This document shows positions 12,146 to 22,699 of a DNA stretch of 64,000 bases, piece by piece. The notes under the pieces are model-generated. The model saw only the letters and a list, made by a program, of their open reading frames with translations, did not search any database and had not been told where the DNA came from. The stretch is from Episyrphus balteatus (taxonomy: Eukaryota; Arthropoda; Insecta; Diptera; Syrphidae). Location of the stretch: contig NC_079135.1 in assembly GCF_945859705.1 (NCBI RefSeq), positions 19,284,501 to 19,348,500 of the forward strand. Reading direction: 5' to 3'. Both the position numbers and the translations under genes were made by a program. The first letter of the stretch is position 1. Every line of letters begins with the position of its first letter.

Positions 12146-13191
12146 TCACTACTTTTTGCAAGGTATGGCTGTCGAATTGAAAATCTCTATATTTGATGAA
12201 AATTCAGTGAAAATGGGCGGTTGCCACGCCCCCTGGCTGAAATTCTCAAACTTTAATTTTTTTCCTTTGTATAAACTACCATCTCTACCATTCTACCAAA
12301 TTTCAAGATTCTACGATAATCAGAAGTGCTCTATAATATTTGATGAAAATTCAGCGGAAATGGGCGATCGCCACGCCCCCTGGTTGAAATTCTCAGATTT
12401 AAATTTTTTTCCTTTGTATAAACTACCAGCTCTACCATTCTACCAAATTTCAAAATACTCCGATAATCAAAAGGGCTCTAAAATATTTAATGAAAATTCA
12501 GCGGAAATGGGCGGTTGCCACGCCCCCTGGCTAAAATTCTCAAATTTTAAATTTTTTCCTTTGTATAAATTACCAGCTCTACCATTCAACCAAATTTCAA
12601 GATTCTACGATAATCAGAAGTGCTCTATAATATTTGATGAAAATTCAGTGAAAATGGGCGGTTGCCACGCCCGCCCCCTGGCTAAAATTCTCAAATTTTA
12701 AATTTTTTCCTTTGTATAAACTATCAGCTCTACCATTCTACCAAATTTCAAGATTCTACGATAATCAGAAGTGCTCTATAATAATTGATGAAAATTCGGC
12801 GAAAATGGGCGGTTACCACGCCCCCTGAATTGAAAATCTCAAATTTTCGATTTTTTCCTTTGTATACACCACAAGTCCTATCACCATGTAAAATTTCAAG
12901 TTTCTACGATAGCGGGAAGGTCTCCATAATTTTGATGATCTGTCAGTGAGTCAGTGAGTCAGTTACGGTTTTCACGATTTTTGAAGTCCTTTATCTCAGA
13001 AACTACTCATCGTAAGAAGCTGTGAGGAATTTGGGTTCGGCGAGCTCAACAAATGTAGCGAGTTTGAAATTTCTGGCATCTTTGGTGTGGAAGTTAGAGG
13101 GGGGTCGAAAATGACCTGAGTTGTTTCCTGTAAATAAGGGTGTAGTGCCAAAGTTGCTAGAGAACTTGGCTGGGCACTACCGTGCCCCTTG
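12145..13191 (+). mobile_element. Candidate Helentron/DINE-type element with central tandem repeats
   Basis: The array is followed by a unique block (12937-13165, including a GTCAGTGAGTCAGTGAGTCAG stretch). After that comes a perfect hairpin, GGGCAC-TACC-GTGCCC, at 13172-13187, immediately followed by CTTG. Helitron-type rolling-circle elements end in a short hairpin close to a CTRR-like terminus. Dipteran DINE-TR elements are known to carry central repeats of about 150 bp. The resemblance is structural only: no Rep/helicase frame is present and the 5' terminus is not defined. Confidence 0.45.
12195..12936 (+). repeat. 147-bp tandem repeat array, five units
   Basis: The marker GATGAAAATTC (or AATGAAAATTC) recurs at 12195, 12342, 12489, 12636 and 12787. 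The periods are therefore 147, 147, 147 and 151, the last enlarged by a 4-bp CGCC insertion. Each unit holds a G+C-rich core GGGCGGTTGCCACGCCCCCT in an AT-rich background. Because 147 is divisible by three, an apparent 181-residue frame stays open through the array. That frame has no proper ATG start near its beginning and no family, and is best seen as a by-product. The fifth unit is the most diverged. Confidence 0.93.
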
Positions 13192-13199
13192 ATCAAGGT

Positions 13200-14990
13200 A
13201 AACTTTAAGATAAAATCAGATAATGTAATTCAGAACGCAAACAATAACACTCATAAAATTGAAGGTTGCTAGGCATATATAATTTATAGATGTATATGAT
13301 GGTAAACAATAAAAAAAAAAATATAAACAAAAACAAAAAAAAACGATTTAATTTCGCAAAATTTCTCAATTACACAATTTATATATATGAGAAAAGACAG
13401 AATAATTATCATTAAAATATAAAGCTCATCCAATTAAGATATTTTAATCTTTTATCTGATCCGAAATTTTCCCATTTATATGTCCTGTGAATTTAATAAT
13501 AATTGTCCTCTTTGTCCATGTTGTACTTTAAACTGAAATTGCTCTACTTCCTCTTCTTCTCCTTCTCCTCTTGAAAATGGAAATTACATAAAAAAACGAA
13601 AAAAAAAAAGTAATGGCGAACGGATGTTACCGAAACGAACTTCAACTTTGAAAATACATATGTCCTGCATGCATGTTAAAAACGGATCTCTTTTTTTTTT
13701 TTTTTTTTTTTTTCTTCTTCCTACCTCAAACCCTCTCTGTCTTTCTCTGTTCAATCCCGCATGAATAACGTTGTGTTGGCACATCCGAAAGCCGAACCAA
13801 AAACTCGATTGTCGTTCGTTTCGAGGGTTATCCCTCACCCTCATAGTAAAATTTTGAAATAGTATTTGTATAAAGTAGCTCTGCATGTGGACATGTATCG
13901 GGAAAGGCAAATAGCTGTGTTGTGGACAGACATGTATTGTATTTTGTGTATGTAAAGTTTGGTTTACGAACTGTGAAGTAATTACACTGTCGACGCTTCG
14001 ACTTATTGTGTTTTTATTAGGTGTTTACACGTTGAACTGTTGACCATTTCGAATCCATGTTTTTCAGCCAAATAATTCCGGGGCAGTAATTGAATTTTCA
14101 GAATGACCAAAACCACCCTCACTCACTCACTCATCACCTTCACCCCCGCATTCTGACCGAAATGTTTGCCAACCCAAACCACTTTTGTGTGCTATGGCAC
14201 CCCCTTTATCCGGTTTTGTGTGTGTCCTGTTTGCAAATAAGGGGATCTACCTCTCTCCTTATTGCGATATTGCGAACCCGAATTAGGATACTGCTTAGGG
14301 ATGCGACAGAGGCATGACTAGCGAATTATACGCGAGAGTATTAAACAAACCTAGCGACACATTTAATCGAATACATTTTAATCGAAGCGGTGTCTGCGAC
14401 GGACGTGAACAGACGCGCGACGGGGGAATAAATTTTGATTGCTTGATTGGGTCCGAATGATTAATCAGAGCCAGTTAAATAATAACAATAATTTATTTGG
14501 CAGCTAAGCATAATAATTAGTTTTGCGGGTGAAGGTGGTAATGGTGGTGGCTCTTTTACTATCCATGGCGGCTCTCCAGTTTTCCCATCCAGCAGCAGGA
14601 GCTCTCTCCAACCAATTCTAGATACGAATTAATGTTTTCAATTATAAATGATGGCGGGTGTAATCGTGGCAGCGGTGATTATTTTGAAGAGTTTAATTAA
14701 ATTGGCCAGTGAGGTTTCGACCAAGGCACGCTACACTGAACAGCAATTTCAAATTTCAATCGAATCCATGAATGGACAATTATTCCTGAAATCCATTGCA
14801 TTCCGCCACCACCACCACCGTCAACCATTACCATCATCATACTATCACCATTCACCATCACCTTCATCGTCATCATCATTGGCCCATCACCGCACCGCCC
14901 CACATCATTGCTCGTCGTGTCGTTCGTGTCGTCATGATGTCCTTTTTTTTGTTCCTCCAACCATTTATCCAACACCCACTCGCTGTTTCC
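13200..14990. other. Single-copy-looking segment with low-complexity tracts
   Basis: There is no recognised gene. It holds a poly-T tract at 13690-13712 and a CAC/ATC triplet-rich stretch at 14800-14880. The latter makes His-rich peptides in one frame and is unlikely to be coding. The 14000-14640 part has balanced composition and TTAAT/ATAATTA homeodomain-like words, so could be regulatory; this is a guess. Confidence 0.4.
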
Positions 14991-14991
14991 C

Positions 14992-16311
14992 ACACGGAAA
15001 AAAATTACTATTTAAAAACAAGCGGATTTCATATTAAATTAAGCGAATTTGTACATGCTTTTTTGCCAAGATTACTTACGTCTTAAAAAAAACGGAAAAA
15101 TTTTTTATAATTTTTTGAATACGTAAGTCTAAAAAAAATCCACTTAATTTAAGCGGAAAATCATCTTATTTTTAATGTGGAAACATTTTAATTAAAACAA
15201 AAAAACAAAAAAAAAATGTGGCAGCCACTGGAGATTAAACTTTTACATAAAAAAAAGAAGTGAAAAGAAACATCTAAAAACAATCGGATTCCTCATTAAA
15301 TTAAGCGGATTTCTGAATATTTGTTTTGCCAATTTTACTTCCGTCTTACATTAAGCGGACAAATCTTCTTAATTTCTTGAATGCGAAAATTTAAAATAAA
15401 TCCACTTAATTTAAGAGCAAAATCATCTTATTTTTATGCGGAAACATTTTAATTAAAAAAAAAGTGGCAGCCACTGAGGATCGAACCTCTGAATTAAAAA
15501 AAGAAGAGAAAAAACACCACCTAAAAACAAGCGGATTCCACATTAAATTTAGCGGATTTCTGCATGTTTTTTTTTGCCAAGGTTACTTTCGTCTTACATT
15601 AAGCGAACAAATATTAATTACTTAAATGCGCAAATTTAAAATAAATCCGTTTAATTTAAGCGGAAAATTATCTTATTTTTATGTGGAAACATTTAAATAT
15701 AAAAAAAAAACTGGCAGCTACTGAGGATCGAACCTCTGAATTAAAAAAATAAGAGAAAAAACACCATATAAAAACATTAAATTTAGCGGATTGTTGCATG
15801 ATTTTTTTTGCCAAGGTTACTTTCGTCTTACATTAAGCCAATAAATATTAATTACTTTAATGCGCACATTTTAAAATAAATCCACTTAGTTTAAACGGAA
15901 AATCATCTTATTTTTATGTGGAAACATATTAATTAAAAAAAAAAAAAAACTGGCAGCCACTGGTAGTAAAAAAAATAAAAGAAAAAAGACTACTTAAAAA
16001 TAAAGCGGGTTCCACAATAAATTAGCAGATTTCTTCATGGTTTTTTGCCAATATTACTTCCGTCTTAAATTAACCGGATAGATCTTCTTAATTTCTTGAA
16101 TATGAAAATTTAAAAGAAATCCACTTAATTTAAGCGGAAAATCATCTTATTTTAATGTGAAAACATTTTTATTTAAAATGAAAATTCACATTAAAATGAA
16201 ATGAAGTTCAACTTAAAATTTAACAGAATTTTAGCGGATTCCACTTATTTTAAGCGGTCATCCTATTGTTTTAAGGTGGGAGAATTTAAGGTGCCCTTTT
16301 ATTCTCCGTGT
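14992..16311. mobile_element. TTAAGCGG-family element made of a ~245-bp tandem array
   Basis: About five units share AAGCGGATT, TTTTGCCAA..TTACTT.CGTCTTA, CCACTTAATTTAAGCGGAAA and TGGCAGCCACTG blocks. The last block starts at 15219, 15465, 15712 and 15951, so the unit is 239-247 bp. The outer ends are ACACGGAAAAAAATTA at 14992 and TTATTCTCCGTGT at 16311, inverted with respect to each other. Two units contain GAGGATCGAACCTCTG, whose complement resembles a pol III B box (GGTTCGATCC). Confidence 0.75.
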
Positions 16312-16514
16312 ACACAGAGAAAAATACCACAAAAAATTAAGCGGATTTCTGCATGTCAGGCAAGATGACTTTCGTCTTAAATTAAGCGGAAATCTACTTA
16401 ATTTAAGATTAAAATCTTCCTATTTTAATGATAGCAAGAAGATTCCGCTTAATTTAAGACGAAATTCATCTTGACTAGAAACCATGGAGAAATCCGCTTA
16501 ATTTTTCTCCGTGT
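16312..16514. mobile_element. 203-bp foldback element with CACGGA ends
   Basis: It begins ACACAGAGAAAAATA and ends AATTTTTCTCCGTGT. The first half (TTAAGCGGATTTCTGCATGT, GACTTTCGTCTTAAATTAAG) is repeated inverted in the second half (CTTAATTTAAGACGAAATTC, AGAAATCCGCTTAA). It shares words and ends with the neighbouring tandem array and is likely its minimal relative. Confidence 0.8.
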
Positions 16515-18100
16515 AGTCTCTGTTTGTCGTGTGTCCTGTCTGTGAGTGTGTTGAGTTTGGGGGTTTGGTGCGGGTTTCAGCAGCATTTCAATTTAATATT
16601 TTTTCGTTCATTCAGTTTTTTCATCGCCATTCGCTAGAGTATATGCAGTAAATATGAAATGAGACTGCATTTATTACACGTTAATTAAAGAAAATCCACC
16701 CCCCTTCTCCCGTAAGAAAAAAACTGGGACTGGGGTACTACTCCCCTCCTCCATCATGCCTTTTCATTGAAATTGAAATTGAACCGAACTTTAATGGCTC
16801 TGAGCTCTGAATGATTGTAAAAAGAAAAAGAAGAAGCATCGTCTTTAGATTTTCACAGTTCCAGTTTTTATATAGTCTCGTAGTCTCTCTCTTTCTGTGA
16901 GCGAGTTGAGGGCATTGAGCTAAGGATGTCAATTCACAGAAAATGTCCGTCCTCGTTAGATGGGAAAGTTTATGACGGTGCGGCGATGTATAGGGTGTAT
17001 GGGGGAGTGTATATAAAAAAGTTGTAAGTAGTATACTAGTTGGAAAATGAGGTTATTCCTTTTTCTATTTTGAAAATGAATTAAACAAAAGATTAAGAAA
17101 AAAAAAGGTTAACTGTGTACAAAGGTAGACTTGCAGGCGACGACACGACACGACGACGACCGACGCGACGCCTACATTATAGACAAGCGAGCTTGAAAGA
17201 AATTGGGTTTGTGTATAGAAAAAGAGAGGGTTAAAAATTGGGGGACGACCGACGAAGAAAAGAAAAGATGAAAAGGTTTATACCTACCTGATGCTGGCTG
17301 CTGCTGCAGTTTTGGATTCATTTATACCATCATCTTTCTCATTCTCTTTAAGGAAGGATGGCAATTATTTATCCTAAGCGGAGCTAATTAATCTTCTTTT
17401 CTTACATTTACCGGTGGCAACGAGGACGATGACGATGATGATGGCGAGAGGCGGGCGTCAAAAACAATAATAGCAAAATAAAGGCATAAACAACAGTACA
17501 GGTACACTATATCTACACTTAATGAGAATCTTTTATATAAAATTTTATATATATAATTTATTATGAGGGTCAGAAAAAAACTTTAGTTTGTTAATTTTCA
17601 TTATTTCATTAGTACTTTAACTACTACTACCTATTGTCAAAATAGAAAATTTTCCAATTAAATAAAATTTTCTGCGTTTATAATGCAAACTAAAAGAAGG
17701 ATGTGTAATTTTAAAATGAGTATTGTAAGGAAAATGTTCAATTAACTGGGTAAAACTTTTTGTTTAAAAAGCTTTAATATGGAGTTAATTCGTCAAAGTT
17801 TAAAAAAAAAAAATTAAATTCAGCGGAATATAAATCTAGCCCCCTTTTTTTAATTGAAAGTTGTTCCAGGTTATTTCCTATTTGCTTCATTTTTGTCTTT
17901 TCAAAAATATGGGTTTACGACATATAAAACAGTTTTTGACCTAACCCCGCCAAAATTAATTTTTTGTTCCAGGTGTTTAAAGTTGTTCCCAATAATGTTC
18001 AATATTTTTTTAACCTTTAAGTTCAATATTTCAAGATTTAGCGGCAAAAAATTATAGTCCCTCTTTTTTGATTTTTTTTTTGCAGCCCAAATACGTTTAA
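16515..18100. other. Single-copy-looking segment
   Basis: No gene is recognised. It includes a CGACGACGAC cluster at 17140-17170 and a GATGACGATGATGATG cluster near 17430. Such clusters are common in fly non-coding DNA. The rest is AT-rich. Confidence 0.4.
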
Positions 18101-18835
18101 GAATTTGTATTTTTTAAGACTTTTGTACTCGGATTTCTGTTGAGACTCTACAGAGGGGTTTTTAGAACTGTTCTTTTTTGCGACCAAAAATAACTGTCAC
18201 CAATTTAAGTAATGTTTAAATTTCTCGAAAACGTTGCTAATGATCTTGTTAAAAAGTTCAAATGTTAGATTTCAGATAAGTTCTTTCTTATGATGAACAT
18301 TTTTTTTTGAAACGGTACCTGTTATGTTATAGAGCCGATTTTTTCCCAAACGAATCATTCAATACCAAAGAATTTTTTTTAAACGTTTATATAGTTAAAA
18401 TATAAAACAAAATTAAATTTACATATAAACAAAAAAAAGTTTAAATAAAAAAAAATTATTTTTTTTTTGTGAAAAATCAAATTTTGAACAAAAAATTTTA
18501 TTTTTTTGAAAAATCAAAGTTTCGAAAACGTGTCATTTAATTTTTTTTTTAATTTTCGTTTTAAGCATGCCACCTTTATTTTTGATTTCTATCAAAAACG
18601 GGTAGGTATAATGATTTTGACATTTTTTTTTTAAATATATCTTAATAAAAGGGCTTAAACTGCGTTCTTTTTTTGGAGTTCAATTTCATTCAAAATGGGG
18701 TTTTTTCTTTTGCAGAACGAATTATGTTTTTTTCCATTTTTTTTTTTTTATTCATGAACCAATTTTTTATAAAATAAAATGCAGGACTGGGTCGCACGAA
18801 CTTTCTCTTGTAGTTCAAAGTATCTTTATCTTAAA
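18100..18835. mobile_element. Interspersed GTCGCACG/ACAGACAG-family repeat, rearranged copy
   Basis: 18140-18360 matches the minus-oriented copy at 31390-31600 (GAGGGGTTTTT, CCAAAAATAAC, TTCAAATGTTAG, CGGTACCTG). At 18778-18835 the family start reads in plus orientation (TGCAGGACTGGGTCGCACGA). Parts in both orientations mean a rearranged or nested pair of copies. Confidence 0.55.
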
Positions 18836-19588
18836 TATCTATTGGAAATTTGATATTTTGCTAGGTCCTGAGAAAAAAAAATTAAAAAAAAAAAAGAAAA
18901 TTAAAAAATTAAATTTTTGAAATTTTTTTTTTTCAAAAAGTTAAATTTTTTTTTTTAATTTTACACTTCAAAATAATACGAAATATATGTATGTAAATTT
19001 TGAGTTAAATTATCTTATAATTTGATGAAATATATGAACCTAAAAAAATATGTCAATTTTTGAAAAACGGCGACGTCATATTTCCGTTCTCCGAATTTTT
19101 TTCAGAAAAACTAAAAACGTTTTGTTGGAATCAATTAGACTATTACGTACACTTAATTAAAAAAAAAAACGTTAGAGCTGTTTTCGAGAAAATTGCAATA
19201 CCTCGAAAACGGTATATGGGAAATATGCGTTAAAAAGGTGATATTAAAAAGAGTGTGTGTACACATGTACACTCGACTGAAGTTATACTTCTCATTCAGT
19301 ATACATATATAAATGAATTTCATTTGATATTTTTAATTTCTATTATTAAATTAATTAATCCACACTTCGTTTTTTACATTTTTATCAAGTGAACAATAAA
19401 TTAATTCTTTCATCCTCCTTGCGTCCATGTAGTTTTCAATGTAATCTATGAACTTTACTCATGTTGTGCGGTTCAGAACGTACTATATATGGTTAACGAA
19501 AGTAAATGATTGCGCATAAAATGTGCGATATGGTAATTTTATGAGAATTGTGTGTGCTTCAGCACTAGTAGTAGCAATATGCAACTTG

Positions 19589-20418
19589 CAGGGTTGCTAC
19601 AAAGCTCAAAAGTGAGCTGAGCTCAGCTCAAATTTTGAGCTCGCTCACTTTTGAGATATGTACCATAGCTCAGCTCATTTGAGCTGAGCTGAAAGTGAGC
19701 TGAGCTGATGGTTGAGCTGAGCTGTTGGGTGAGCTAAGGTAAAGTGAGCTGAGCTGCGATGGGTGAGAGGATACATTGATTTTTATTTCATATTTTTTCT
19801 TCAAAATTCCGCGATATAGGCGTTGGAACGCTTTGAACTAGAGACAGGGGAGTGCTGCCATATGAAAGCTTATATTCTCAGCTAGCCGATAGTGGTATAA
19901 TCCGGTTTTTCGATTTTATTCAAAATTCCGAGAAAATCGCGTTTGAAAGTTGGGGTAAAATTTTTTTTCGAAAAATCCCTGAATCTTTGAACGCTCCTGG
20001 AAGCTAAACCGCTTGAGAGCAATTTTTGGGAGTGATGCCCAATGATAGCTTGTGTCATGGGCCTACGCTTTGCACATTCTCAGATTTTTAAAAAATCATC
20101 TTCCATGTTAAACCGCCACATCATACATATTTTTTCAGAATCGGGCTTAACTTTTTTTTTACCTTTAAGTTCTCCCGGTTTGAGAACGCGTGCACCTACA
20201 GGGATGGGAGTTGTACCCAAATGTAGGTTAGAGTCCTCGATACCTTTTGGCATCAAAAATTTTTTTTTTCATTTTTTTCAAAATTCCGAGATATAGGCGT
20301 TGGAAGTTGGGGCGCTCACTTTCAGCTCAGCTCACTTTCAGCTCAGCTCAAATGAGCTAAGCTATGGTACCTAGCTCAAATTTGAGCTGAGCTGAAATGT
20401 GAGCTTTTTGCAACCCTG
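19589..20418. mobile_element. hAT-type non-autonomous element rich in GAGCT, perfect 8-bp duplication
   Basis: The ends are CAGGGTTGC and GCAACCCTG. They are flanked by GCAACTTG at 19581-19588 and again at 20419-20426, an 8-bp direct repeat as expected for hAT insertion. The subterminal DNA is made of AGCTCAGCTCA/TGAGCTGAGC words, inverted between the two sides, including ATGTACCATAGCTCAGCTC against GAGCTAAGCTATGGTACCTA. The middle carries three variants of CAAAATTCCG.GATATAGGCG. No transposase frame exists. Confidence 0.9.
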
Positions 20419-20565
20419 GCAACTTGCCACATGGAAATTACCACATGCAACTTACCACACGCAACTTGCCACATGCAACTTGCCACATACAATTTGCCAC
20501 ATGCAACTTGCCACATACGACTTGCCACATGCAACTTGCCACATGAAACATGTAACTTGCAACGT
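20419..20565 (+). repeat. Minisatellite, ~15-bp GCAACTTGCCACAT units
   Basis: About nine tandem copies of ATGCAACTTGCCACA with single-base variants. The unit contains the GCAACTTG that also flanks the adjacent hAT element. Translated peptides (CNLPHATCH repeats) are an artefact of the repeat. Confidence 0.88.
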
Positions 20566-20649
20566 GTTGTGTGTTTAATGTTTGCCGTACTGCGGCGTAC
20601 TGCATTTTTAAATACTAAAGTACTGCCTACTCTAAAGGTGAAACGACAG

Positions 20650-20994
20650 CCCTGCTACCCATGGTGATCGCGTCATAATCCCTTTGACATTCTTGTCAAA
20701 AAGTAAATTTTCATACCCACCCTCCCATAAGAAGTATAACTTCAAAAATATAAAAAAAAATGACCTATAGGAAATTACCCAAAAATCATCTGTACAAAGT
20801 TTCAAGAGCAAATCCATCCATCCGTTTAGGCCCTAGCTTTATGTACAGATGGACGCATAGACGCACAGACCGATGGACGGCATGACGAAAACCACTTTTT
20901 GGTCTTCTCCGTTATCGTAATGTTGGTTTTGATTAAAACCTCGAATTTTTTTTTCTACACGAAACCTATACTTGCCCTATAGAGCAAGTAAAAA
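20650..20994 (+). mobile_element. Interspersed repeat, 3' part (AGAGCAAGTAAAA variant)
   Basis: This matches 58795-59013. Shared parts are AAATCATCTGTAC.AA, a TGTACAGATGGACG motif, ATCGTAATGTTGGTTTTGAT then TAAAACCTC, and a GAAACC.ATACTTGCCCTAT then AGAGCAAGTAAAA end. It is a relative of the 40481 and 62201 copies but with a different tail (AGAGCAAG instead of ATATCGCAAG). Confidence 0.75.
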
Positions 20995-21370
20995 GTCTTA
21001 AATATTTTAGCAATTTCAATTCTATTAGCTAGTTCTAGCTAGCGGCCAAAGAAATATAAGAACCTTTTATAAGAATACTTTGAGTAACGTTGACAGTTTT
21101 CGACGAATTATACGCAAAGTTTTTGATAGGAGAAAAAAATTTAACATGATGGGTGATATGCATAAAAAATAGTAAATGCTTTTACTAGAGAATTTCCAAG
21201 TATATACTATTTTTCATATGCATAAAAATCAAGTAAATGAATAGTTATTCAAATCAAGTAAAAAATTGTAAATGAATAGTAATTTTTTTTCAATAAATTT
21301 TTATTTTAAGTAATGTCAAGTTTCAAAACTGTTGAGATAATTTCAACTCTGAACCATATTTGAATTGCCA

Positions 21371-21489
21371 CTAGTATATTAAGTTCCATTTTCTTCACTC
21401 GGAGTTGAACATAACTTGAGAATTTTTAATATAAAAATTCTCAAGTTTTGTTCAACTCCGAGTGAAGAAAATGGACCTAACATTACTAG
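21371..21489. repeat. Hairpin repeat, about 55-bp arms with almost no loop
   Basis: CCATTTTCTTCACTCGGAGT onwards is followed, after AATTTTTAATATAAAAATT, by its complement ACTCCGAGTGAAGAAAATGG, with CTAG at both extremes. A single arm recurs at 36034-36086. It is a small foldback element; a transcript through it would form a long hairpin. Confidence 0.85.
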
Positions 21490-21529
21490 CCATGAATAAT
21501 ATATTTTAAGGAATTCGCAATGAAAAAAA

Positions 21530-22126
21530 AAAATGCAAAACTGTGTCGCACGTACTTGCTCTTATGTCAAAAGTTGCTTGAAATATTAAAGCTTTTTACA
21601 AATTCATAAAAGATTATTTTTAAAAATATAAAAAAAAAAACTTTAAAATAATATAAAATTTGGTTTAAAGTTAAATAACGTTTTTTTTTAAATGCATCAC
21701 AAAGAATTGGAAATCTAGAGCCGCTTTTTTAAAAAGAAGTTTTTTTTTCGTATAAAAATGTTTACAAAATTTTTTAAAAATAAAAATGGTATTTAATTAA
21801 AAAGAAGATATATTAATTGATAAATAAAAATAAAGTTTCAATAAAATCATTGAGTCCTTTTCAAAATACATTTTTCATACAAAATTTCGATCTTTTTTTA
21901 ATCCAAAAATGATTTTATTGAAAATTTTGTTTTATTTTAATATTAAGGCCACTAAAAAGTTTTTGTTCATATTTTTTTATTGAAATTAGTGGTGTCGTTT
22001 ACTAGAAAACGGTTCTATGGGAAATATATTTATATAATATATATTTTCTATATTAAATTTTTTTAAAGAAAATCGTTAGAGCCATCATGTAATATCTGAT
22101 TGTTATCTCAAGTTCAATTTTTTTAT
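21530..22126 (+). mobile_element. Interspersed GTCGCACG-family repeat, truncated copy
   Basis: It starts GCAAAACTGTGTCGCACGTA, then CTTGCTCTTATGTCAAAAG, as at 40481. It includes an AAACGGTTCTATGG-like block and stops after GTTATCTCAAGTTCAATTTT. The ACAGACAG segment and the tail are missing. Confidence 0.7.
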
Positions 22127-22699
22127 GCTGCTGTTAAGTTCACTTCTGAATCACAAAAAAATCACGAACAGATGTTCACATCACAAACTCAAATTTAAGA
22201 AACAGTAAAAATTTGTATTGGATTACACAGTAAAAATTTCAGAACAATTTATTTGTAAGCCCTAGTACGCTGCTAAAGCTAAACGAAAATTTGTCTAGGT
22301 CTCCAAAGTCAAAAAAAACTCTTTTTTAGCAAGTAAAATGACCTGGACAATTAAATACTAGTGACAAATGATTTTAATTTTTCCAAATGTGCGGGCATAG
22401 CTAAGAATTACGTTCAATTTAGTTGTGCTTTTTTTTTGTAAGAAAATTTTCGTATCGCTTCAGCAGCATACGTACCTACCAAGCTTAAATTTGAAACAAT
22501 TACCAATCATCTAAAAAAAAGTATTTACTATCATTTTTGGGTGAATTCTAGTGTTTACTTGGATGAATTTAGTATCTACTTAAAGTATTTGCTTGCTAGC
22601 AGGTACTTTTTTTTATGCATACGAAATTAAGTAAATATTATGAATTTTACCTTTTACTAGAATTTATAGTATTTACTTTCACCTTTTACTTTTAAACTT

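Larger units (their letters stand above)
21160..22690. mobile_element. Possible composite element with TATGCATAAAAAA ends
   Basis: TATGCATAAAAAATAGTA near 21170 is repeated inverted as TACTTTTTTTTATGCATA near 22605. Between them lie a hairpin repeat (21371-21489) and a truncated interspersed-repeat copy (21530-22126). This may be a decayed foldback element with nested insertions. The arms are short and diverged. Confidence 0.3.

Noticed and set aside
14697..15086. His-rich and Met/Gly-rich frames on both strands at the CAC/ATC-rich tract.
   Set aside because: They overlap in several frames, are low complexity and have no splice or family support.
15465..15735. GAGGATCGAACCTCTG considered as part of tRNA genes.
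   Set aside because: Only the T-arm-like word is present; there is no acceptor stem, D arm or anticodon arm at the right spacing.
20419..20565. Regularly repeated units, considered as a CRISPR array.
   Set aside because: There are no spacers; 15-bp units are contiguous, and the genome is eukaryotic.
20431..20667. Cys/His-rich repetitive peptide that could look like a metal-binding protein.
   Set aside because: It is only the translation of the 15-bp minisatellite.
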